A DNA stretch of 64,000 nt. Origin: Chiridota heheva. Taxonomy: Eukaryota > Echinodermata > Holothuroidea > Apodida > Chiridotidae. The notes beneath the pieces are model-generated. The model was not told the DNA's origin. It did not search any database and saw only the letters and a list, made by a program, of their open reading frames with translations. Position 1 is the stretch's first letter; every line of letters begins with the position of its first letter. The DNA is taken from assembly GCA_020152595.1 (NCBI GenBank), contig JAIGNY010000310.1, positions 1 through 64,000 of the forward strand, given 5' to 3'. Below, piece by piece: positions 49,560-62,200 of the stretch. Position numbers and translations under genes: made by a program.

Positions 49560-51000
49560 TTCCGAATGCCGCATTAAATTAAACAAGTTTTGGAATCTTA
49601 GCCGTAACCACCCAACAGAAAACAATACGGTCACCATCTAAAATTGAAAACTAGGGTTGGACCTTCTGAGCTCCCTGCATGTTGCTTTAAGCCAGTGGCA
49701 AGGTGGAGGGGGGGGGGGAAGTCCCAATGATTTGCATTTGTGTTACTTGCCTCCTCAATCAACACAAATCAGTATTTGTTATTCCCCTTCCCCAAACATA
49801 AGACTATCAAATTTTGACAAAAGATATTGTAGCACTTTTTGGTAGACGGCGGGTAAAGTTGTTAGCCAAAGGACGAAGCTGGTAGTTTGCATCCCACCCC
49901 TGCCCCCTCCCAATAATTATCACACTGCCCCTTCCCAATACTATACCCGCTAACGTCAGGGTCCATGTCTTGTTTCTAAGCTCTTTTTAAAACAGTGTGT
50001 AATTTCAGTTCCTTGTAGCAAATGCACCCCACCATCGTTTTGTTTGACCAAAAATACACGAGAGATAATTTTGTGAGATTCTCACCTTGGGTTGAAAGAC
50101 ATCGATATAGTATCGTATAATCTTGTCAATATTTTTAATGGATGTTTGAATTTTCAAAAGAATCAAAGGTCCTAAATTAATATTAAATCATTCCTTTAAA
50201 ATTGTCATCCAATGTTTAAAGAGTTATGTCTCATGTCGGGAGACATTAGGGGTGGGGGCTGAACATTAGGGGTGGGGGCTGAACATTAGGACTGAAGTTA
50301 TTTAAAAGTCTAGCTGTTGTTAGTAGTTGTGCTTTGGGTGTATTTTTCAGGAAAAAGCGCTAACACATAATTTGTGTTTGTTTTAAATACCAAACGGATA
50401 ATAAATTTGAAAAAGAAATCATACACTGGTTTAGCAACCATTCTGTTTTACAATCCATTTCATTAAATGTCCATTTATGTTCCTTCCTATTCTCTGCATT
50501 CAATTGAGTTCTGTGATTTATCGCTTTGTTTATTCATGTCTTATCTATATTTGCTTCTTAGAATTAAAACTGTGTAAATCATTTTCCTTTCAGATGTATA
50601 AGCTGGAATTTGTGCATTTAATATCCTATTGTAAGGTTGAACGTATACATTGTAAATAGTTGATAAAAGCTGCTCGATATATCCACACATTGATTTTGCA
50701 TGGATTTTGTTTGCTGCAGCAATGATTGAGTTGATATTCCTTGCTTTAACACTACACTTCTATAAATGTCCAAAATGTTATCTATTTTGTTATTAAATGA
50801 TACCTTTCTATATCTAAGGTATGATAAATTTTTAGTAAAAATAGACTTGCCATAATATCTTCAGTGACTGAGATTAAGAAGAGAAATTAAACAAAAATCA
50901 ATCAGTATTTTCATGCATCTCACATTTTGCTGATCAAAATGATCGGCCATAACTCAATTATTAAAAAAACCTATTTCAAAAATTCAAAAAACTGCTCTGC
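49560..51000. other. Unique non-coding DNA
   Basis: Nothing recognisable except a 20-bp tandem duplication (AGGGGTGGGGGCTGAACATT, 50249-50288) and a short G-run near 49710. Confidence 0.5.
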
Positions 51001-51008
51001 TTAGATTG

Positions 51009-52096
51009 CAGAATACCACAATTGCTACAGTACAAGTTAATATACCTCTAACGTTGATGTGGACCACGCTCCTGGGGTCCTCATAGTATCACAATTGCTA
51101 CAGTACATGTCAATAGACCTCTAACGTTGATGTGGACCACGCTCCTGGGGTCCTCAGAATATCACAATTGCTACAGTACATATCATAGACCTATAACGTT
51201 GATGTGGACCACGCTAATGGGGTCCTCAGAATATCACAATTGCCACAGTACATGTTATAGACCTCTAACGTTGATGTGGACCACGCTCCCGGGGTCCTCA
51301 GTATATCACAATTGCTACAGTACATGTCAATAGACCTCTAACGTTGATGTGGACCACGCTCCTGGGGTCCTCAGAATATCACAATTGCTACAGTACATGT
51401 CATAGACCTCTAACGTTGTGTGGACCACACTCCTGGGGTCCTCAGAATATCACAATTGCTACAGTACATGTCAATAGACCTATAACGTTGATGTGGACCA
51501 CGCTCCTGGGGTCCTCAGAATATCACAATTGCTACAGTACATGTCAATAGACCTCTAACGTTGATGTGGACCACGCTCCTGGAGTCCTCAGAATATCACA
51601 AATGCTACAGTACATGTCATAGACCTCTAACGTTGTAAGCACCACGCTCCTGGGGTCCTCAGAATATCACATTTGGTACAGTACATATCATAGACCTATA
51701 ACGTTGATGTGGACCACGCTAATGGGGTCCTCAGAATATCACAATTGCTACAGTACATGTTAATAGACCTCTAATGTTGATGTGGACCACGCTCCTGGGG
51801 TCCTCAGTATATCACAATTGCTACAGTACATGTCATAGACCTCTAACGTTGTAAGCACCACGCTCCTGGGGTCCTCAGAATATCACATTTGGTACAGTAC
51901 ATGTCATAGACCTCTAACGTTGATGTGGACCACGCTAATGGGGTCCTCGGAATATCATAATTGCTACAGTACATGTTAATAGACCTCTAATGTTGATGTG
52001 GACCACGCTCCTGGGGTCCTCAGAATATCACAATTGCTACAGTACATGTCAATAGACCTCTAACGTTGATGTGGACCACGCTCCTGAGGTCCTCAT
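51009..52096. repeat. 73-bp tandem satellite, ~15 copies
   Basis: Units start CTAACGTTGATGTGGACCAC, continue GCTCCTGGGGTCCTCAGAAT and end CAGTACATGTCAATAGACCT. Length is 72-73 bp. Sub-variants (GCTAATGGGG, GTAAGCACCACG, ATTTGGTACAG) recur at regular distances, suggesting higher-order blocks. Short open frames over it are artefacts. Confidence 0.95.
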
Positions 52097-52099
52097 GAG

Positions 52100-52690
52100 T
52101 AACATGCTATTCCCATATCAAACATTTAGGCCTAAGGCAGAAAATGTATAACTTTGGTGAAAGCAGTGTTTGTAGACTTTTAACATTAATTTATTCCAGA
52201 CCTTCTTACTTTATCATTCAATGTGTTTTTTGTACGTACATTAGATGTAATATTTCTCAACGGACGACAACAGGAAAGGTCAGGGAAAGTGTAGTTGTTT
52301 CAGAGATCTATGATTAACATATTTATAAATCCAATATTCTATAGAACATTATTACTCTGAAATGCCGCTTAGTAAAGAGTTAGGCTGTTCATGTAAGTTT
52401 TATTTTTAAAACTAAACAGGAAACAACATTAATCAACTAACAGTACCCCCTCACCCCCCTCCCCCCTCCATCCTTCGCTTCAGCCGAATTGTGTTTCTAA
52501 GTAATTCGAAAGTATGCCGGAGCATCAGTACAGTTGTAAAGCTGTGTGGGATATGGCACTATAGTCATTTAGATAAGAAACGTTTACTAAGAAGATCCTT
52601 AAATATCGTTTTGTTAATCACCGAGTATAAGTTGGGAAACAATTATGTTGAAAATAAATGACTACTGCCATCAAAAAAAATTGAACTCAC
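52100..52690. other. Intergenic/intronic DNA downstream of the death-fold exon
   Basis: A/T-rich, with a C-rich tract (CCCCCTCACCCCCCTCCCCC, near 52446). Read on the minus strand it follows the donor site at 52690 and would be intron. Confidence 0.4.
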
Positions 52691-52982
52691 CAGACTTTCT
52701 GCTGGAAAAGATTCGCCAGAGCGACAAGACCTGCATTCTTTAGAGCTTCAACCAGCGGCTGACCATTCCATTTGGTAATATATCCAGCCATCTCAAGTGC
52801 GTCTAGGAATTGGGACCCGTTTTTAATTTGAGATCTCCTACTTCTACTGATTTTAGGGAAATTAATTAATAGAAGCCCAATTTCTTTCTTTGTAACTTCA
52901 TTTGTAAATGTTATCTTTGCCCTTTCATATTCTTCAGTCGTCATTGCTATTTCTCTGCTTTGTGTTTCCGATGATGTGTTAT
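52691..52982 (-). CDS. Exon of a death-effector-domain-like gene (second death fold)
   Basis: A 292-bp open exon on the minus strand lies between acceptor ...ATCTGCCAG and donor GTCTG-GTGAGT. It encodes TTEEYERAKITFTNEVTKKE, IGLLLINFPKISRSRRSQIK and LDALEMAGYITKWNGQPLVE, followed by ALKNAGLVALANLF. The pattern (helix LL..FPKI....., then FLDALE..GYI....., then LVEALK.AGL..LA) is that of a six-helix death-effector domain as in FADD, caspase-8-like and related adaptors, which mediate homotypic assembly in apoptosis or innate signalling. It starts in phase 1 and ends in phase 2. Assignment is by pattern memory only; a death domain or CARD is the alternative. Confidence 0.55.
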
Positions 52983-53473
52983 CTGGCAGATTGCGGAAAC
53001 AACGAGAAAAAAGTATTAGCTTGAAATGTAGGAGGTACATGCAAGTAAGTGGTCTAGGCAAAACGGTCAAATAGCTCCGTAGTATGGCCACACGTGTGGC
53101 CTAACTGGGTCATGCAGCTTTACAGTCTGGCGGAGTTAGGTCTAAGAATATTATTAAGTTATTATCATTATTCAGAGATATAATTAACGTGAAATACAAC
53201 TTCTGAAGCGAAGCAATAAGTGATACATTTTGTATCATTATTTAATTTGTAATAATGTATGCCTATTTGATTGCACTATGGGTGATAGAGGGAAGCATGT
53301 AATCAGAAGGGTGGGTTGGTGGTCGGTCGTGTTAGTTAAGAACCTTTTTATTGTGAACAACATCTCACAGACCTGTATACTTTTTGGGTCGCATCCCAAG
53401 AATTTAGAGATGATGAAATAAAAGAAATATATAAAAAAATACTGTATAAGCATACTAAATGTTGTTCTTTTAC

Positions 53474-53727
53474 CAGATAAATCACTTTGTGCCAATGGTA
53501 AACGAGCTGCTCCACGGAATCTGTTGGAATGTTGAGATGTCCCAATCTCCAATTCTAGACTTTGCTGAACACTCTGTTTCACTTGAAGAAGACGGTCTCG
53601 CTGAATCTTTAACCAAAATATTTTTTCTGTAATCACGCAAAATCACAGATGCTCTCCCAATTCCAGCATTTTCACAAATTCGAAGTACCTCATCCACATT
53701 GTTTTCGTTGAGAATATTTTTGTATGT
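53474..53727 (-). CDS. Upstream exon, C-terminal half of a first DED-like fold, frame disturbed
   Basis: The acceptor ATATTAG (53728-53734) and donor TTATCTG-GTAAAAG bound a 254-bp block. From the 5' side it reads NNVDEVLRICENAGIGRASV then ILRDYRKNI, like the last two helices of a death-effector domain (L..L..IC...GR..LI..Y). This frame meets TGA before the donor. The neighbouring frame, open from about 53636, reaches the donor in phase 1 (QSVQQSLELEIGTSQHSNRF...) and joins the exon at 52982 in register, forming an Asp codon across the junction. So a one-base frameshift, an extra short intron, or alternative splicing lies near 53600-53640. A pseudogene or a sequence error is possible. Confidence 0.45.
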
Positions 53728-54340
53728 CTAATATTTTCTCTCCACTTGCCGATTGGAACTCTTGGGAGTATTACTCCAATCCAAAAATTAAGGGGCATAC
53801 ATACTTCAACAACAATAAGTTTACATAAGTCAAGGGAGTATACCGGCTTTTACATTATAGATAGCTTTATTACATTTCCACAAGGTATCTCTTAGATTTT
53901 GAAATCAAGATTCTGTTTTAAGTAATGTAAGCTCCACCCAACAAACAGTTGTAGCGGGAAGAAAACTTTTTCGAGGAAGTTAATAAGTTACTCAGTTATT
54001 TCACCAGGATTGATGAGAACGTCCGTTCCTGATTGAATTTGATAGTGGTTAGGGCAACGACTCAAATTATTATATTAATAAGCTTTAAGAATTGTTTACT
54101 TATATGACATAGCATGAGATGAGTCTTTCAATCCACGGAGTTGCTGACCTTATCGCCTGTGGCCCATATACTTTGTAAAAAGATCAAATGCCTTTTTCAG
54201 GAGACATGACTTAAAAACATCACTTTAATATCAATTACTTGACCTCTGACCTTCAAATGGCCTGTCCCATTATGTGCGAGACAAGACTACATTCCAACCC
54301 ACCAAGTAACATTACTATTCGAAGAATAGTCAAGCTATTC
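53728..54340. other. Non-coding DNA upstream of the DED-like exons
   Basis: No further exon recognised. A perfect DR1-like pair TGACCTCTGACCT lies at 54240-54252, related to the repeats at 56.3-57.1 kb. Confidence 0.4.
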
Positions 54341-54369
54341 TACTACCCTCGGCGTCTGCGTCGGTGTAG

Positions 54370-54960
54370 GCGTCTGGTAAAAGTTTTTGGTTAAAGTTTT
54401 CATAACTTATGAATGGTGTATAATCATGTAACTTGGCATAGTGGTGGATGTACTGTTCATATGAACATGATTGGGGGCGGGGAACTTTGTGTGCATACTT
54501 ACCTTATTTGCATAACAATGAAATTATTTCCGGTTAAATGTTTGGTTAAAGTATTTGGTTAAAGTTGTTATAACTGAAGTTATGAATAGTGTACATTCAT
54601 GTAACTTGGAATAGGGGTAGAGGATATGGGTACTGTTCAAATGAGCATGTTTCGGGGTTTTGTGTACATACTAATTAGCTTATTTGCATAACAATACAAT
54701 TATTTGTATCTATGATATCTCTCAAATTAATGTGTGAGTGAGGATTTTGTTTACAGAAATGATCATATACGTGAAGAGCATTAGCTTTGCACACTTAATG
54801 GTGAGGTGTAACGTGCATATTATTTTGGTTATTTGCATAAAAATATTTAACTGGAGACAAAAACTTGGTTCAGTTGGGCAGGATTGTGCAGTTGTGTGTG
54901 GCAACTAATTTGCTTATTTATGTAAAGAGCATTGTCTACACTTAATGGTGAGGTGTGCGT
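54370..54960. repeat. Diverged tandem units, ~190 bp
   Basis: Two clear units share TTTGGTTAAAGTT, TTATGAATGGTGTA, ATGTAACTTGG, GTACTGTTCA.ATGA.CATG and CTTATTTGCATAACAAT. Shorter related stretches (GAGCATTAGCTTTGCACACT, TTAATGGTGAGGTGT) follow to 54960. Non-coding. Confidence 0.65.
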
Positions 54961-56280
54961 ATTAAGTACGTTTATTTGCATAATAATAGACTGTCGTACA
55001 AAATATTAAACCGAGATGAAAATTCAAAAGTGTTGAGTGGTTGGGTATGTGGAACAGGGTGGGGTGGGAAGGCATGTGTAACAGGGTGGGGTGGGTTGGC
55101 ATGTGTAACAGGGTGGGGTGGGTTGGCATGTGGAACAGGGTGGGGTGGGTTGGCATGTAGAACAGGGTGGAGTGGGTTGGCAAGTGGGACAGGGTGGAAC
55201 TTTCATGTTTTGTTATGATATTGATCTTCCTGACATGAATAGTAATCAAAATGTTCGTCTTGTTATGAATAAAGAAGCAAATAAAAGTTTCTTCGTTTCT
55301 AAAGAATTTTAAATTATGGGTTTAGGAAATATAAACAATAAGTGGAATGTGGGGCAGAAAATGACATGAAGATAAAACAGCTGAAGGAATGAGGATAAGG
55401 GTACGATTTCATGTGGGACAGGGTGGAATTGCAGGGCAGGTCGGGGTGGGATGTTGGTCAGGATGCGGTGGCATGTTGAACAAGGCTGGTTGGCATGTAC
55501 AACAGGGTGAGTTGGCATGTGGAATAGGGTGGAATGGCATGTGGTTGTGTGTCATCTGGATTTCAGTTGTGATGGCATGTGGGTCTTGCAAGTGGTGGAA
55601 TGGCACATTATCTGGTTTTCAGGTGTGACTGCATGGAGTATGGGAGGAGGATGACATTTGGGACAGGTAGGGATGGAATGTGGGGCAGTCTGGAATATGC
55701 ATTATTAGTGGTGAGGGGATTTGTATCGTTTCCAATGTCTAGTTTGTCATATGTTAAGCAATATTGTTTTGCATAATTTTGCTTTAATGTTATTGTACAT
55801 TTTTCATGCTCCTTAAATTTGCTTGACACACATATTTTCTTAAATTGGGAATCGTATTACAATCCAGGATGTAGTTCTTAGAATTTGTAGGGATTGGGAG
55901 ATGGTACAAGTTGGAAAGGGCCTTAATGACAATATTTCATTGACATTGGCAAGTTAGGGCCTCACCTTTCTTTGTTGTTCAATTGATAGAAATAAAAGAG
56001 GTGTTGTAGTTATAAAGACTGCTAGGTTTTACATGTTGTCTGAGTTACTGGGTGAGGTAACCTTGACATTTTTTGTTTTAAATTATCTGGAAAAAGTCAA
56101 AGATATTTTGAAGCTTGTAGTAAAATGTTGTGAAAATTAACAAAGCAAATGAATATGTAAGTGTATCTTTCAAAGCTCAGCTAATTTGAAATCATCTGCC
56201 CCTGCTACCCTATTTATGTAAATACTTCCCTCAATAAGCTAATTCTATACTAGCTTTGAATAGTCTTTCCGACAGTTCTT
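54960..56280. repeat. Dispersed repeat family with GGGTGG core, copy B
   Basis: Same block order as 22640-24010. It includes a 27-bp minisatellite at 55045-55200 (GGGTTGGCATGTG(T/G)AACAG units), a looser GGCATGT...GGGTGG section to 55690, then CAATGTCTAGTTTGTCATAT and TTGACATTGGCAAGTTAGGG. It lacks the SINE found in copy A. The repeat gives spurious Thr/Cys/Pro-rich frames on the minus strand. Confidence 0.75.
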
Positions 56281-56284
56281 GTTA

Positions 56285-57100
56285 ATCAATTATTTGACCT
56301 CTGACCCTTAAAATGACATATCCCAATATAACCTCCAACAACTCACCAAGTAACAAACTCTGAACATCAACCCATCGAGGATCTGTAAAATAGTAATTAC
56401 GGTTTTCAAACGAAATGCAGCACAAAATTGACCTCTGACCTTTAGGCGACATGTTACATCATTTTGAAAACAACGTTACATCATTCTTTATCAACCCACC
56501 AAGTAACAATCCAATTGCACATACGATTTTTCCATAACACTTGATCAACAAAAATTGACCATTTTAAATGAACTATTTGACCTCTGACTTTTGACCTTTA
56601 AGGGGCATGTTCTATTTTGTGTGGGACACAACCCAGTATCACCTTCCACTATCCCACCAAGTATCAACCTTACATCACTTATGGTTTTCCCAGTAAGCAC
56701 AACAAACAATTTGCTATCTTTAATCAATTATTTGACCTCTGACCGTTGACATTTAAGTTCAATGACCCAACTTGTGCAAGGCTCAAGGTCACCTTACTCT
56801 TCACCCTTCCACGCAGTTTCTTCTTGATAGCTTGTACAGTGTTCTCTGTACCCGCGACACAACATTTGGTGTTTTAATCAATTATTTGACATCTGACCTT
56901 TAAGGTACATGACCCAACTTGCGCGGGGCACAAGTTCACCACACCTTACACCCTTCCACAAACATTCAACTTGATAGCTTGTACGGTTTTCTCTGTACAT
57001 GCGACACAAAATATGATGTTTTTAATCAATTATTCAATCTCTGACCTTCAACCTTTATGGTAAATGACCAAACTTGTGCGGGACATAACTTCTTATCATC
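56285..57100. repeat. Degenerate ~150-bp repeats carrying TGACCTcTGACC (DR1-like)
   Basis: Six imperfect units share (A)ATCAATTATTTGACCTCTGA, CCTTTAAGG(T)ACATGACC, AACTTGTGCGGG and CACC.AGT. The core is a direct repeat of TGACCT with one-base spacing. It is perfect at 56429-56441 and near-perfect at 56295, 56578, 56733 and 56886. On the minus strand this is AGGTCA-n-AGGTCA, the DR1 type of nuclear-receptor element (HNF4/RXR/COUP-TF class). Confidence 0.75.
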
Positions 57101-58600
57101 ATACAACCTCCCACTAAGTTTTTTTCCTTGTTAGGTTGTTCAAAATGCATAAAAACAGCAAAAAAGAATGAAAAACGAGAATATTTCACATACATTTTTC
57201 GCATTGTCAAGAAATTTACCTGTGTATAAACGAACTAAACCAACTACTGAAGGTCGTGCATTAAGTGCACGCACAAGTCATGACAATGCAAATACTTCAT
57301 ATAAATTTTATAACAATGATTAATACGCTAAAAGCCCTTTCACTATAATACAATAACATTTTCATTTGATTTCAACTTGTAAATAAAGGAGTTTGCCGAT
57401 TAAAAGTTGTGCATCATTTTTTAAACCCTATGTATTGGCAATACGTATGATAAACTGAAATTGTGTGTTATACAAAGCTTTTCATTTACTTCTTCATGCT
57501 CATACATAGACCCATCAAGCATTCAAGGAAAATATGAAAGCAAATACCAATTCCATAAGAAAACCTGTATATTGATGTTGTACTATCTACACATACTTGG
57601 CAATGAAAGTGTATTTTAATATGGGCACGGGAAAAGCAGAGCCTGCAGGGGTTAGCAACTGATCATCAATTTAATTAACAGTTTAGCCCATTCGGCTTAA
57701 AGTCTTGGAACTATACCCAATCATGTAAATGTTCAAATTTTCATTAATATGATAGAAGACTATTGGCGAAAACATATTAATATAGTAATGAGTTTTGGTG
57801 TTATTGTGCTTCAAAGTGGTAAAAATAGTGTTCTGAAAAGTAACTTTGTATGCAGTATTACAGTGTGATGCCATACTTGCAGATTAAAGGATTACTTTTG
57901 GTTTAGGAATTTCTTCAAAATCTTAATTGCCTCTTTTGAAATCATTTTTTGTTCAATTGTTGAGTTGGGGAATAAAAATCCCTTTACATGAACATGTACT
58001 GCCCATTTGTTTATATACCTCATGCATTTAAGGGAATTGCACTATAAACTAGAATTTCAATGATGTAGTAGCTTAACATATATTTTTGCGTGTGGATTTA
58101 AACCTGTTTTTGGGAGTGGGTACAGCCTTTGGCAATACAGCCTTTGGCACCTCAATTGATATTTACAGACGATTGCATAAGTTGTTACAATTTTAAAACA
58201 ACTTTGTTAGCTGATAATATTCAGTGGTCATCTGCTCTTTGACATTTTTAAGGGATCTCTACCTATTGTCTTTATAACTAAGAAAACTTTACAGACATTC
58301 AAATTAATGTCAATATGTGCTTTGAAACCTTTTGCTCCATTTAATTCGTCTCAAATCTATTTTTAAAGCTTAATGGTGTTTGCGCACACAGTCGTAACAA
58401 TGCTAATGACAAGAATTAAAACAGTACATCACACATGCATATGATCAATCCTGTGTTTATTCTACAGAATAAATAGGAGAAGTAAACAAATTAATATATT
58501 GAAATATATCTTTAAGTACTTACGGGATGGCTGTGCTGTTGATGCATCCTATGTAAAGAGCAAATACAAAAACACTTAATATGTAATATTTACGACTGTT
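57101..58600. other. Unique non-coding DNA
   Basis: A/T-rich. No exon, RNA gene or transposon protein recognised up to the LINE fragment. Confidence 0.5.
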
Positions 58601-58614
58601 ATTCGTCAAGGCTA

Positions 58615-59290
58615 TTGTTATTGCTACATTTCGACCAGATTTGTCTACATATAAAACCATCTGATTGTGTAAAAAATTGGGGTGTTTATATGGACAATCA
58701 CATGTCTATGAGTATTTATATTGGGAAAGTTTGTTCCAAAGCTTATCACGGTCTTTATAACATTCGTCAGACTGCCAAATATTTAAATGAAGATTTCTTA
58801 AAATCTCTTATTAATGCTTTTGTTATAAGTCACATTGGTTATTGTAATTCACTTCTTGTTGGCCTACCTGATTATCAACTTTACAGAATTCAAAGAATAC
58901 TTAATGGTGCTGCTCGGCTGATTTTCAGAATATCAAAATTTTCTTACATTAATGCTGTTTTGAAGTCTCTTCACTGGTTACCAGTCAAACAAAGAATATT
59001 ATATACAATTATTGTACAAGTTTTCAAATACATTGAAGGCCTTCTTCCCAATGATTTACATGTAATGGTAGTTAAAAAAAACCATCCCGCTATTATTTTC
59101 ATTTGAAGTCCCTATTTGTTCCCTGTATTAGGCTAAAACTCTTGGTGATAGGGCCTTTGCTTATAAAGGTCCTTGGTTGTAGAATTCCCTCCCAACTGAA
59201 TTCAAATATATTGGTAATGTACCCTTAACCTTTAAAACTAAGCTTAAACTTTTTGGTTTAAAAATACACTCATCTAATTGTGCAGCTTGA
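58615..59290 (+). pseudogene. LINE ORF2 C-terminal domain (L2/CR1 type)
   Basis: Encodes the post-catalytic part of a non-LTR reverse transcriptase. Signatures in order are NWGVYMDNHMSM, AYHGLYNIRQ, SHIGYCNSLLVGLPDYQLYR, IQRILNGAARLIF and LKSLHWLPVKQRI. In a second frame from about 59125 come KTLGDRAFAYKGPWL, a TAG stop replacing the expected Trp, then NSLPTEF and LTFKTKLKLFGLKIH. ORF2 ends with NCAA and TGA at 59288-59290, which lies inside the first unit of the following array. At least one frameshift and one stop make it non-functional. Confidence 0.85.
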
Positions 59291-62200
59291 TCCAATGTGT
59301 TTTGATTGTTGTCTCTTCATCTAATTGTGCAGCTTAATCCAATGTGTTTTGATTTGTTGTCATTTCATCTAATTGTGCAGCTTGATCCATTGTGTTTTGA
59401 TTTGTTGTCATTTTATTTAATTGTGCAGCTTGATCCATTGTGTTTTGATTTGTTGTCATTTCATCAAATTGTGCAGCTTGATCCATTGTGTTTTGATTTG
59501 TTGTCATTTCATCTAATTGTGCAGCTTGATCCATTGTGTTTTGATTTGTTGTCATTTCATCAAATTGTGCAGCTAGATCCATTGTGTTTTGATTTGTTGT
59601 TATTTCATCTAAATGTGCAGCTTGATCCATTGTGTTTTGATTTGTTGTCATTTCATCTAATTGTGCAGCTTGATCCATTGTGTTTTGATTTGTTGTTATT
59701 TCATCTAATTAAGCAGCTTGATCTATTGTGTTTTGATTTGTTGTCATTTCATCTAATTGTGCAGCTTTGATCCATTGTGTTTTGATTTGTTGTCATTTTA
59801 TCTAATTGTGCAGCTTTGTTTCATTGTGTTTTGATTTGTTGTTATTACATCTAATTGTGCAGCTTAATTCACTGTGTTTTGATTTGTTGTTATTTTATCT
59901 AATTGTGCAGCTTGATCCATTGTTATTTCATATAATTGTGCAGCTTGATCCATTGTGTTTTGATTTGTTGTCATTTCATCTAATTGTGCAGCTTGATCCA
60001 TTGTGTTTTGATTTGTTGTCATTTGATCTAATTGTGCAGCTTGATTCATTGTGTTTTGATTTGTTGTCATTTCATCTAATTGTGCAGCTTGATCCATTGT
60101 GTTTTGATTTGTTGTTATTTCATCTAATTAAGCAGCTTGATCTATTGTGTTTTGATTTGTTGTCATTTCATCTAATTGTGCAGCTTTGATCCATTGTGTT
60201 TTGATTTGTTGTCATTTTATCTAATTGTGCAGCTTTGTTTCATTGTGTTTTGATTTGTTGTTATTACATCTAATTGTGCAGCTTAATTCACTGTGTTTTG
60301 ATTTGTTGTTATTTTATCTAATTGTGCAGCTTGATCCATTGTTATTTCATATAATTGTGCAGCTTGATCCATTGTGTTTTGATTTGTTGTCATTTCATCT
60401 AATTGTGCAGCTTGATCCATTGTGTTTTGATTTGTTGTCATTTGATCTAATTGTGCAGCTTGATCCATTGTGTCTTGATTTGTTGTTATTTCATCAAATT
60501 GTGCAGCTTGATCCATTGTATTTTGATTTGTTGTCATTTCATCTAATTGTGCAGCTTGATCCATTGTGTTTTGATTTGTTGTCATTTCATATATTTGTGC
60601 AGCTTGATCTATTATGTTTTGACTTGTTGTTATTTCATTTAATTGTGCAGCTTGATCCATTGTGTTTTGATTTGTTGTCATTTTATCTACTTGTGCAGCT
60701 TTGTTTCATTGTGTTTTGATTTGTTGTTATTACATCTAATTGTGCAGCTTAATTCACTGTGTTTTGATTTGTTGTTATTTTATCTAATTGTGCAGCTTGA
60801 TCCATTGTTATTTCATCTAATTGTGCAGCTTGATCCATTGTTTTGATTTGTTGTCATTTCATCTAATTGTGCACCTTGATCCATTGTTTTGATTTGTTGT
60901 CATTTCATCTAATTGTGCAGCTTGATCCATTGTGTCTTGATTTGTTGTTATTTCATCAAATTGTGCAGCTTGATCCATTGTATTTTGATTTGTTGTCATT
61001 TCATCTAATTGTGCAGCTTGATCAATTGTGTTTTGATTTGTTGTCATTTCATATATTTGTGCAGCTTGATCCATTGTGTTTTGATTTGTTGTCATTTCAT
61101 CTAATTGTGCAGCTTGATCCATAGTGTTTTGATTTGTTGTCATTTCATATAATTGTGCAGCTTGATCCATTGTGTCTTGATTTGTTCTTATTTCATCAAA
61201 TTGTGCAGCTTGATCCATTGTATTTTGATTTGTTGTTATTACATCTAATTGTGCAGCTTAATTCACTGTGTTTTGATTTGTTGTTATTTCATCAAATTGT
61301 GCAGCTTGATCCATTGTATTTTGATTTGTTGTCATTTCATCTAATTGTGCAGCTTGATCCATTGTGTTTTGATTTGTTGTCATTTCATATATTTGTGCAG
61401 CTTGATCTATTATGTTTTGACTTGTTGTTATTTCATTTAATTGTGCAGCTTGCTCCATTGTGTTTTGATTTGTTGTCATTTTATCTAATTGTGCAGCTTT
61501 GTTTCATTGTGTTTTGATTTGTTGTTATTACATCTAATTGTGCAGCTTAATTCACTGTGTTTTGATTTGTTGTTATTTTATCTAATTGTGCAGCTTGATC
61601 CATTGTTATTTCATCTAATTGTGCAGCTTGATCCATTGTGTTTTGATTTGTTGTCATTTCATCTAATTGTGCAGCTTGATCCATTGTTTTGATTTGTTGT
61701 CATTTCATCTAATTGTGCAGCTTGATCCATTGTGTCTTGATTTGTTGTTATTTCATCTAATTGTGCAGCTTGATCCATTGTATTTTGATTTGTTGTCATT
61801 TCATCTAATTGTGCAGCTTGATCAATTGTGTTTTGATTTGTTGTCATTTCATATATTTGTGCAGCTTGATCCATTGTGTTTTGATTTGTTGTCATTTCAT
61901 CTAATTGTGCAGCTTGATCCATTGTGTTTTGATTTGTTGTCATTTCATAGAATTGTGCAGCTTGATCCATTGTGTTTTGATTTGTTGTCATTTCATCTAA
62001 TTGTGCAGCTTGATTCATTGTGTTTTGATTTGTTGTCATTTCATCTAATTGTGCAGCTTGATCCATTGTGTTTTGATTTGTTGTCATTTCATCTAATTGT
62101 GCAGCTTTCATCCATTGGGTTTTGATTTGTTGTTATTACATCTAACTGTGCAGCTTGATTCATTGTTTTGATTTATTGTTATTTCATTTAATTTTGCAGC

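Noticed and set aside
48703-52096. CRISPR-like look of regularly spaced repeats
   Set aside because: Units are contiguous head-to-tail without unique spacers, no cas-like genes occur, and the DNA is clearly eukaryotic.
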